From Leptolyngbyaceae cyanobacterium M65_K2018_010 (GTDB taxonomy: Bacteria > Cyanobacteriota > Cyanobacteriia > Phormidesmidales > Phormidesmidaceae), in the NCBI GenBank assembly GCA_015295885.1, contig DVEE01000150.1, forward strand, positions 1 to 11,496: 11,496 nucleotides of DNA, read 5' to 3'. Positions within the stretch are counted from its first letter, which is position 1, and each line of letters opens with the position of its first letter. The notes under the pieces are model-generated. The model searched no databases and was not told the DNA's origin. It saw only the letters and a program-made list of their open reading frames with translations. This document shows, in pieces, positions 5,867-11,496 of the stretch. The position numbers and the translations under genes were made by a program.

Positions 5867-6679
5867 ATGACCTTGGTCTCCCCTTGGCCTGTGGCCCTCA
5901 CCATCGCCGGCTCTGACAGCGGCGGCGGGGCGGGCATTCAAGCGGATCTGAAGACCTTTGCCTTTCAGCGAGTACATGGGGCCACGGCGTTGACCTGTGT
6001 TACGGCCCAAAATACGGTGGGGGTCAGCCGGGTCGATGCCCTACCCCCCGAGGCTGTAGTGGCCCAACTAGAGGCGGTGTTTGGCGATCTCACCGTGGCA
6101 GCGGTGAAAACTGGCATGTTGCTGAACCAGCCGATCATTGGGGCCGTGGCCGAATTCTGGGGCCAGCTACCCCAGGGCATCCCCCTCGTGGTCGATCCGG
6201 TTATGGTATCCCGTGCTGGTGCCCAGCTGATTGATGACGCCGCGATCGCCACCTTGACCGAAGCCCTGCTTCCCCAGGCGGATATCCTCACGCCCAATCG
6301 CTACGAAGCTCAACTGCTCACTGGCCTAACCCTGGAAACCCTGGCCGACATGGAAGCGGCGGCCCGTAAAATTCATCAACTGGGGCCCAAAGCCGTTTTG
6401 GTTAAAGGCGGTGCCATGGCCGCTGACCTCAAGGGTACCGATCTCTGGTTTGATGGCCATGAAGTGGCGGTACTTACTGCAGAAACCATAGACACTCCCC
6501 ATACCCACGGCACGGGTTGTACCCTGTCGGCGGCCATAGCCGCCAACCTAGCCCTGGGTCAAGCTCCTCTGGCCGCCGTTCAAACGGCCAAAGCCTACGT
6601 GACCCAGGCCCTCCAGCATGCCCTCAACCTTGGTCGGGGCCAGGGGCCAGTGGGTCATTTTTTCCCGCTGCTGGCCTAG
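5867..6679 (+). CDS. thiD: Hydroxymethylpyrimidine / phosphomethylpyrimidine kinase
   Basis: ThiD phosphorylates 4-amino-5-hydroxymethyl-2-methylpyrimidine and then its monophosphate, giving the pyrimidine diphosphate that ThiE joins to the thiazole moiety in thiamine synthesis. The 270-residue cytosolic protein has the ribokinase-like fold of the family. Its N-terminal signature is TIAGSDSGGGAGIQAD (residues 12-27). DPVMVSRAG starts at 110, and the anion-hole and catalytic loop HGTGCTLSAAIAANLA starts at 214, with Cys218 in the usual GTGC position. Length is normal and the domain stands alone, with no ThiE fusion. The ATG is two bases after the ftsZ stop, with no room for its own promoter and no good Shine-Dalgarno. 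Translation is therefore probably coupled to ftsZ. I see no TPP-riboswitch motif upstream. Confidence 0.95.
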   Translation: MTLVSPWPVALTIAGSDSGGGAGIQADLKTFAFQRVHGATALTCVTAQNTVGVSRVDALPPEAVVAQLEAVFGDLTVAAVKTGMLLNQPIIGAVAEFWGQLPQGIPLVVDPVMVSRAGAQLIDDAAIATLTEALLPQADILTPNRYEAQLLTGLTLETLADMEAAARKIHQLGPKAVLVKGGAMAADLKGTDLWFDGHEVAVLTAETIDTPHTHGTGCTLSAAIAANLALGQAPLAAVQTAKAYVTQALQHALNLGRGQGPVGHFFPLLA

Positions 6680-6726
6680 GGCCTCAGTTCTTTCCCCCCG
6701 ACTCTGCCTCAAGGTGCACTACCCCC

Positions 6727-9339
6727 ATGCCAACCCTGTATCGTAGAAGAACGCCAGATGATGACAAGGGCCCTCGGTCCTTTGAAATGCCTGGAGCTAA
6801 GCCCCACTATAACCCCGATCGCCCCGGTCAAGTTGAGCACATTGCCCTGGATCTCACCCTCGATCTCGGTCAGAAAACCTGTGCTGGAACCTGCAAAATT
6901 CGCATCAATCCGGTGCGCGATGGCCTTGAGAGCCTGACCCTGGATGCGGTTAGCCAGCAGATTGAGGCGGTCAAGGTGGGGAACGCCAAACTGGACTTTG
7001 ACTACGACGGCGAGCAACTGCAGGTACACCTGAAGCAACCCACCGTAGCGGGGGAAGCCTTTACCCTGGTCATTGCCTACCGCCTGGTGCAGCCGGAACG
7101 GGGGCTTTATTTCATTGCTCCCGACCCGCACTATCCAGAGAAACCGGTCCAGGTTTGGACCCAGGGCGAAGACGAAGACTCCCGCTACTGGTTCCCCTGC
7201 TTCGACTATCCAGGTATGCTCTCCACGTCGGAAATTCGGGTGCGGGTGCCGGGGGCATACCAGGTGGTCTCCAACGGTGAGCTCGTCGAAACCACCGAAG
7301 TGGGCGATGACAAAATCTACCACTGGCATCAAAAGCAGGTTCACCCCACCTACCTCATGGCCCTAGCGGTGGGTGAGTTTGAGGTAATTCAGGATCACTG
7401 GCAGGATATTCCCGTGACCTACTACGTCGAAAAAGGCCGCCAGAGCCAGGGTCAGCTCACCATGGGGAAAACCCCCAGGATGGTTGGGTTCCTCAGTGAA
7501 AAGTACGGCTACAAGTACGCCTTTCCCAAGTACGCTCAGGTCTGTGCTGCCGACTTTATCTTTGGCGGCATGGAAAATACCTCGATGACGATTCTCACCG
7601 ATCGCTGCCTGCTGGACGAGCGTGCGGCGCTGGACAATCGCGATTCCGAATCCCTGGTGGTGCATGAGCTGGCCCACCAGTGGTTTGGCGATTTGCTGGT
7701 GATCAACCACTGGAGCCATGCCTGGGTGAAGGAAGGGATGGCCACCTACTCTGAGGTGATGTGGATGGAGCAGGAATACGGAGCCGATGAAGCCGCCTAC
7801 TACCGTCTGGAGGCGGCGCGGAGCTACTTTTCTGAGGACAAAAGCCGCTACCGTCGCCCCATGGTCACCCACGTCTACCGGGAGGCGATTGAACTCTACG
7901 ATCGCCACATCTACGAAAAGGGGGCCTGCGTCTACCACATGATTCGGGCGGAGCTGGGCGAGGCCCTGTTTTGGAAGGCCATTCAAACCTTTGTGCAGGA
8001 CAATGCCCACCGTACCGTCGAAACCATTGACCTGCTGCGGGCCATCGATAAAGCCACGGGCCGTAACCTGCGCCCCCTGTTTGACCAGTACGTGTGGCGG
8101 GGCGGCCATCCCGACTATAAGGTGGCCTACAGTTGGGATGGGGATAGCCAGTTGGCCAAGCTGACGGTCACCCAAACCCAGGCCAAGGACGGTGATACCA
8201 GCAGCACCAGCGGCCTGTTTGACCTGCGCCTTGCCATCGGCTTTGGCTATGTGGGGCGGGGCAAAACCCCTAAGGTTGAGGTCAAACCGGTTACGGTGCG
8301 CATCCATGAACGGGAGCAGGCCCTATTCTTCCCTCTAGAGAAAAAACCCGACTTTATTAGCTTTGACATCGGCAACCATTACCTGAAAACCGTCAGTTTG
8401 GAGTATCCTCTGCCGGAACTCAAGGCGCAGCTCAAGTACGATCCCGATCCCCTGGCCCGCATCGAAGCCGCCATTGCCCTGGGCAAAAAGGGCAACCTGG
8501 AAGCGGTCAAGGCTCTGGCCACGGCCCTAACCGAAGATGCCTTCTGGGGGGTGCGGGCCGAAGTGGCCAAGCAACTGGCGGCGGTGAAACTCGATCAGGC
8601 GGTGGCCGCCCTCCTACAGGGGCTGCAAGACTCGGAAGCCCGGGTGCGCAACGCCGTCGTTGATGCCCTCGGAGAGGTGAAAACCGCCGATAGCTATAAG
8701 GCCCTCAAGACCCTGGCAGAAAAGGGGGATCCTAGCTACTACGTGGAATCGGATGCCATTCGCTCCTTGGGGAAGGTCGGGGCAGCCGACGCGGAGGGGA
8801 AGGTTAAGGATAGAAAGAAAACCCTGAAACTACTGGAGACCATTCTGAAGGAGCGCCAGGGCTGGAACGAAATCGTCCGCTCTGGGGCGATCGCCGCCCT
8901 AGGCCAGTTCAAATCCTCCGAGGAAGCCCTGGACCTGGTGCTCCAGTATACCGAACTAGGCACTCCCCAGGCCCTCCGGCTGGCGGCCATTCGTACCCTG
9001 GGGCCGATGTCTACGGGTCAGAGCAAACCCAATGTGGAGCGGATTTTAGATCGCCTGGAACGGATTGCCAGTGAAACCTTTTTCCTCACCCAGGTGGCGG
9101 CGGTGACAGCCCTGGGAGCCATGGAAACCGACCGGGCCATTACTATTTTGGAGCACCTGGCTGACCATACCCCTGACGGGCGGGTGCGTCGCCGGGCCCA
9201 GGAAGCGGTGCAACAGGTGCAGAAGGCCATTGGCAAAGACCAGGCCCTGGAAAAGCTGCGCCAGGACTTGGAGGAGCTGAAGACAACTCATCAAGACCTC
9301 AAAAGTCGCCTAGAGCAACTGGAGGCGAAGGCGAAGTAG
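6727..9339 (+). CDS. M1-family zinc aminopeptidase with HEAT repeats
   Basis: This is probably a cytosolic metallo-aminopeptidase that trims N-terminal residues from peptides. The 870-residue product has an N-terminal beta domain (about 20-200). The exopeptidase motif GGMEN is at 280-284. The zinc site HELAH (313-317) has a third ligand, Glu336, 18 residues on in VKEGMATYSE. Tyr396 in YEKGACVYHMI fits the transition-state-stabilising tyrosine. A beta-sandwich (about 460-560) follows. The C-terminus is not the usual ERAP-type helical bowl but HEAT-like repeats (about 570-838), ending in a charged coiled coil (842-870). M1 plus HEAT resembles eukaryotic TAF2, but here all catalytic residues are kept. 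There is no signal peptide. I chose ATG 6727: the frame stays open to 6517, but that would overlap thiD by 160 bases. AAGG at 6711-6714 is a weak ribosome site. The 47-base gap after thiD suggests cotranscription. Confidence 0.93.
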   Translation: MPTLYRRRTPDDDKGPRSFEMPGAKPHYNPDRPGQVEHIALDLTLDLGQKTCAGTCKIRINPVRDGLESLTLDAVSQQIEAVKVGNAKLDFDYDGEQLQVHLKQPTVAGEAFTLVIAYRLVQPERGLYFIAPDPHYPEKPVQVWTQGEDEDSRYWFPCFDYPGMLSTSEIRVRVPGAYQVVSNGELVETTEVGDDKIYHWHQKQVHPTYLMALAVGEFEVIQDHWQDIPVTYYVEKGRQSQGQLTMGKTPRMVGFLSEKYGYKYAFPKYAQVCAADFIFGGMENTSMTILTDRCLLDERAALDNRDSESLVVHELAHQWFGDLLVINHWSHAWVKEGMATYSEVMWMEQEYGADEAAYYRLEAARSYFSEDKSRYRRPMVTHVYREAIELYDRHIYEKGACVYHMIRAELGEALFWKAIQTFVQDNAHRTVETIDLLRAIDKATGRNLRPLFDQYVWRGGHPDYKVAYSWDGDSQLAKLTVTQTQAKDGDTSSTSGLFDLRLAIGFGYVGRGKTPKVEVKPVTVRIHEREQALFFPLEKKPDFISFDIGNHYLKTVSLEYPLPELKAQLKYDPDPLARIEAAIALGKKGNLEAVKALATALTEDAFWGVRAEVAKQLAAVKLDQAVAALLQGLQDSEARVRNAVVDALGEVKTADSYKALKTLAEKGDPSYYVESDAIRSLGKVGAADAEGKVKDRKKTLKLLETILKERQGWNEIVRSGAIAALGQFKSSEEALDLVLQYTELGTPQALRLAAIRTLGPMSTGQSKPNVERILDRLERIASETFFLTQVAAVTALGAMETDRAITILEHLADHTPDGRVRRRAQEAVQQVQKAIGKDQALEKLRQDLEELKTTHQDLKSRLEQLEAKAK

Positions 9340-9524
9340 CCCCCGGCTGGCCCTGGCATGAAGGGGCGACGGCACCTCAGGGGTGGGCCGGTGAGGGGTG
9401 GTCCTGGCCTTTGGGATGGGGGGCCAGGGTATCCTCGGCAACCAGGTACAGAAACGTTAACGAAACGTCCCGAAGCCTGGCCTTGCTCCTATGGTGAAAG
9501 AGACAGCAATGGAGCGATTGCCCC
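9340..9524 (+). promoter_or_regulatory. Spacer before the phosphohexomutase gene, with hairpin
   Basis: This GC-rich spacer contains a stem of CCTGGCC (9403-9409) with GGCCAGG (9422-9428) and a weaker one of CCTCA (9375-9379) with TGAGG (9392-9396). Either could end the upstream transcript, but neither has a T-run. TATGGT (9490-9495) is a possible -10 without a clear -35. GGAG (9511-9514), ten bases before the ATG at 9525, is the likely ribosome-binding site. Confidence 0.4.
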
Positions 9525-11063
9525 ATGACTTTATCTACCCTGCCCGTTAACTGGATGGCCCTGCAAAACGGCTCCGATATCCGCGGCGTGGCCCTGGAGG
9601 GTGTTCCCGGTGAGGCGGTTAATCTCACCCCTGAGGTGACCAACATCCTGGGCCAGGCCTTTGGCACTTGGCTGGCCGCCGCCCTGAAAAAACCGACTAC
9701 CGCCTTGGTCATTGCCGTAGGGCGCGACAGTCGGCTATCGGGTCCGCGGCTGATGCAGGCGGTGATGGAGGGTCTAGCCGCCCTGGGCAGCCAGGTGCTG
9801 GATGTGGGCATGGCCTCGACCCCGGCCATGTTCATGAGTACGGTGTTGCCCGAGTTCAATTGCGATGGGGCAATCATGCTGACGGCCAGTCATTTACCCT
9901 TCAATCGCAATGGCCTCAAGTTTTTTACCCGCCAGGGTGGCTTGAGCAAGGAGGATATCACCCAGCTTTTGCACCTGGCGGAGCAAGGCAACTTTACAGA
10001 GGCGACCACCCCCGGTTCGATAGAATCGCGTCACCTCATCGCCGCCTACTCAGAGGAACTGGTGCAGCGGATTCGCCAGGCGGTCAATCACCCGGAGCAG
10101 TTTGACCGTCCCTTAGCCGGGCTCAAAATTGTGGTAGATGCTGGCAACGGAGCGGGGGGATTTTACGCTAGCCAGGTGCTAGAGCCCCTGGGGGCCGATA
10201 CCCGGGGCAGCCAGTTTCTAGATCCCGATGGCACCTTTCCTAACCACATCCCTAACCCCGAAAATGAGGCGGCCATGGCTGCTCTGCGTCAGGCGGTGGT
10301 GGCCCAGGGGGCCGATTTTGGCATCATCTTCGATACCGATGTCGATCGCGGGGCCGCCGTCGATCACCAGGGCCGAGACCTCAATCGCAACCGTTTGATC
10401 GCCCTGCTGGCGGCGATTGTGCTGCAAGAGCACCCCGGCACCACCATCGTCACTGACTCGGTCACCTCCGATGGCCTGACCCAATTTATCGAAGGCACGT
10501 TGGGGGGCCTTCACCATCGCTTTAAGCGGGGGTATAAGAATGTGATTAACGAAGCGCTCCGCCTGAACGCCGCCGGTCAGCCCTGCTGGTTAGCCATCGA
10601 AACCTCGGGCCACGGGGCGATGAGAGAAAACTACTTTTTAGACGATGGGGCTTACCTGGTGAGCAAACTCTTGGTGGAGCTGGCCAAGGCTCGCCTGGCG
10701 GGTAGACGTCTGACCGACCTGATTGCCCCCTTGCCAGAGCCCCAGGAAAGCGAAGAATTTCGCATCACAATCCAGGGAGCCGATTTTAAGACCCTGGGCA
10801 CCACGGTGATTGACCAACTGCCGGGGTTTGTCGCCACCCAACCGGGTTGGACGGTGGTGCCCAACACCTACGAGGGGGTGCGGGTGGCCTGTGCTGGGCC
10901 CGAGGAGCAGGGTTGGTTCCTGCTGCGGCTTTCCCTGCATGATCCGGTGCTGCCGCTCAATATTGAGTCCAATGTGGAGGGTGGGGTGGCTAAAATTGCG
11001 GCCCGCCTGCACACCTTTTTCAAACCCCTGGGCGGCTTAGATAGTTCAGCCTTGGCACGGTAA
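9525..11063 (+). CDS. Alpha-D-phosphohexomutase (PGM/PMM family)
   Basis: Enzymes of this superfamily move phosphate between C1 and C6 of hexoses through a phosphoserine. The 512-residue protein shows all four active-site elements in order. The phosphoserine loop TASHLPFNRNG has Ser122. The Mg-binding loop DTDVDR gives Asp270, Asp272 and Asp274. The sugar-specificity loop ETSGHGA starts at Glu359. The phosphate-binding loop SNVEGGVAK covers 482-490. The opening LQNGSDIRGVALEG differs from E. coli-type Pgm and ManB and, from memory, resembles the cyanobacterial/plastid branch including Synechocystis Slr1334. That protein is reported to make glucose-1,6-bisphosphate from fructose-1,6-bisphosphate. 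Orthology is my inference, and the databases' usual label is phosphomannomutase/phosphoglucomutase. The C-terminus after 490 is short. The next gene starts ten bases after the stop, which suggests an operon. Confidence 0.93.
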   Translation: MTLSTLPVNWMALQNGSDIRGVALEGVPGEAVNLTPEVTNILGQAFGTWLAAALKKPTTALVIAVGRDSRLSGPRLMQAVMEGLAALGSQVLDVGMASTPAMFMSTVLPEFNCDGAIMLTASHLPFNRNGLKFFTRQGGLSKEDITQLLHLAEQGNFTEATTPGSIESRHLIAAYSEELVQRIRQAVNHPEQFDRPLAGLKIVVDAGNGAGGFYASQVLEPLGADTRGSQFLDPDGTFPNHIPNPENEAAMAALRQAVVAQGADFGIIFDTDVDRGAAVDHQGRDLNRNRLIALLAAIVLQEHPGTTIVTDSVTSDGLTQFIEGTLGGLHHRFKRGYKNVINEALRLNAAGQPCWLAIETSGHGAMRENYFLDDGAYLVSKLLVELAKARLAGRRLTDLIAPLPEPQESEEFRITIQGADFKTLGTTVIDQLPGFVATQPGWTVVPNTYEGVRVACAGPEEQGWFLLRLSLHDPVLPLNIESNVEGGVAKIAARLHTFFKPLGGLDSSALAR

Positions 11064-11073
11064 TCCCAGATCT

Positions 11074-11496
11074 ATGCTTGCGTTGCCTAAACTGCCCAGA
11101 TGGGCGATCGCGGGGCTAGCCTTCCCTCTGATTTGCCTGAATGTTTGGCTGCTTTACCGGGTGGGGACACTGCTCCAGCCCGTCACCAGCATTGTGATTA
11201 CCGCCAGTTTTGTCGCCTTTTTGTTGGACTATCCCATCGACCGGTTGGAACAGCAGGGCCTATCGCGGGGCTGGGCGATCGGCCTGGTCCTTTTGTTGGC
11301 GGTTCTGGTGACGACGGTTTTGGTGTTTTTCCTGGGGCCATTAGTGTGGCAGCAGTTGAACGACTTTGCTGAGCGCTTACCCCGCTGGATTGAACTGGCC
11401 AAAACCCAGCTACTCCTGATAGAAGCGCAGCCATTTTTTGAGAACTTGCCGGTTCAGCTAGACCAACTGACGGTGGAGGCCGCCAATCAACTTTCT
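11074..11496 (+). CDS. AI-2E/PerM family membrane protein, 5' part
   Basis: The window ends inside this gene after 141 codons, with the frame still open. The visible part has a first membrane helix at about residues 9-28. A second hydrophobic stretch carries ITASFVAFLLDYPIDRLEQQGLSRGWAI, a hallmark of the AI-2E (UPF0118/PerM) family, where the loop between helices reads P-hydrophobic-hydrophobic-LE. A third helix (LVLLLAVLVTTVLVFFLGPL) and an amphipathic segment (WQQLNDFAERLPRWIELAKTQ) follow. Family members are about 340-400 residues with eight helices and have been linked to autoinducer-2 export or cation/proton exchange; the substrate of this one is unknown. The ATG at 11074 gives the expected short N-terminus. 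No ribosome-binding site is obvious, so coupling to the phosphohexomutase gene ten bases upstream is likely. Confidence 0.88.
   Translation, partial: MLALPKLPRWAIAGLAFPLICLNVWLLYRVGTLLQPVTSIVITASFVAFLLDYPIDRLEQQGLSRGWAIGLVLLLAVLVTTVLVFFLGPLVWQQLNDFAERLPRWIELAKTQLLLIEAQPFFENLPVQLDQLTVEAANQLS

Larger units (their letters stand above)
1037..11111. repeat. Eight HIP1 octamers (GCGATCGC) across the window
   Basis: Exact copies start at 1037, 1445, 1926, 3759, 5466, 6242, 8887 and 11104. About 0.2 would be expected in random sequence of this length. This palindrome is strongly over-represented in many cyanobacterial genomes. All copies here lie inside coding regions, on both strands' genes. Confidence 0.95.

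Noticed and set aside
5800..5870. TPP riboswitch before thiD
   Set aside because: thiD starts two bases after ftsZ, and I see no CUGAGA-type conserved core in the end of ftsZ.
6517..6726. Longer M1 peptidase starting inside thiD
   Set aside because: It would overlap thiD by about 160 bases, and the added residues read like out-of-frame thiD sequence. M1 homology begins after 6727.
7363..8307. 314-codon minus-strand open frame inside the M1 gene
   Set aside because: It is a mirror of the strong plus-strand coding sequence in GC-rich DNA and shows no family motif. The same applies to the minus-strand frames at 4931-5590, 6709-7344 and 9377-9877.
1..11496. Mobile element, defence system, CRISPR array or biosynthetic cluster
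   Set aside because: Every sizeable gap is accounted for by small spacers, all but one of the genes belong to recognised families, mostly housekeeping, and no terminal repeats, transposase, integrase or regularly spaced repeats are present.

Overview
The window is ordinary chromosomal DNA from a cyanobacterium. The evidence is a photosystem I PsaK gene, an ftsQ-ftsZ pair whose FtsZ has the cyanobacterial N-terminal extension and C-terminal peptide, and eight exact copies of the cyanobacterial octamer GCGATCGC (HIP1), where fewer than one is expected by chance. G+C looks moderately high, by eye near 58-60%. A leptolyngbya-like lineage is plausible, but the sequence alone does not prove it. I see no insertion sequence, integrase, phage gene, CRISPR array, tRNA or rRNA.

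Layout. Bases 2-1570 hold the 3' part of aspS (aspartyl-tRNA synthetase), cut by the window edge. Facing it on the minus strand are a small four-helix membrane protein of the TMEM14 type (1631-1957) and psaK (2344-2604). They are separated by about 390 bases containing an 11-bp tandem repeat and a large hairpin just past the psaK stop. psaK almost certainly starts at a TTG codon six bases after a perfect GGAGGT. A divergent gene for a membrane-anchored protein of unknown function (2806-3234) begins a run of plus-strand genes: ftsQ (3350-4210), a 343-base leader region, ftsZ (4554-5864), thiD (5867-6679), an M1-family zinc aminopeptidase with C-terminal HEAT repeats (6727-9339), an alpha-D-phosphohexomutase (9525-11063) and the 5' end of an AI-2E/PerM-type membrane protein (11074-11496, cut by the edge).

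How the genes relate. FtsQ and FtsZ act together in septum formation. thiD begins two bases after the ftsZ stop and is probably cotranscribed and translationally coupled, although thiamine synthesis has no obvious link to division. The 343 bases before ftsZ are the most regulation-rich stretch: a good -10 hexamer, a nested inverted repeat, and a perfect GTA-N8-TAC palindrome of the kind NtcA binds. The phosphohexomutase resembles the cyanobacterial/plastid branch and could be a glucose-1,6-bisphosphate synthase rather than a bulk sugar-phosphate mutase.

I found no clearly new multi-gene system. The best leads are the M1-HEAT peptidase, the phosphohexomutase, the ftsZ leader, the non-ATG psaK start and the unknown gene upstream of ftsQ.
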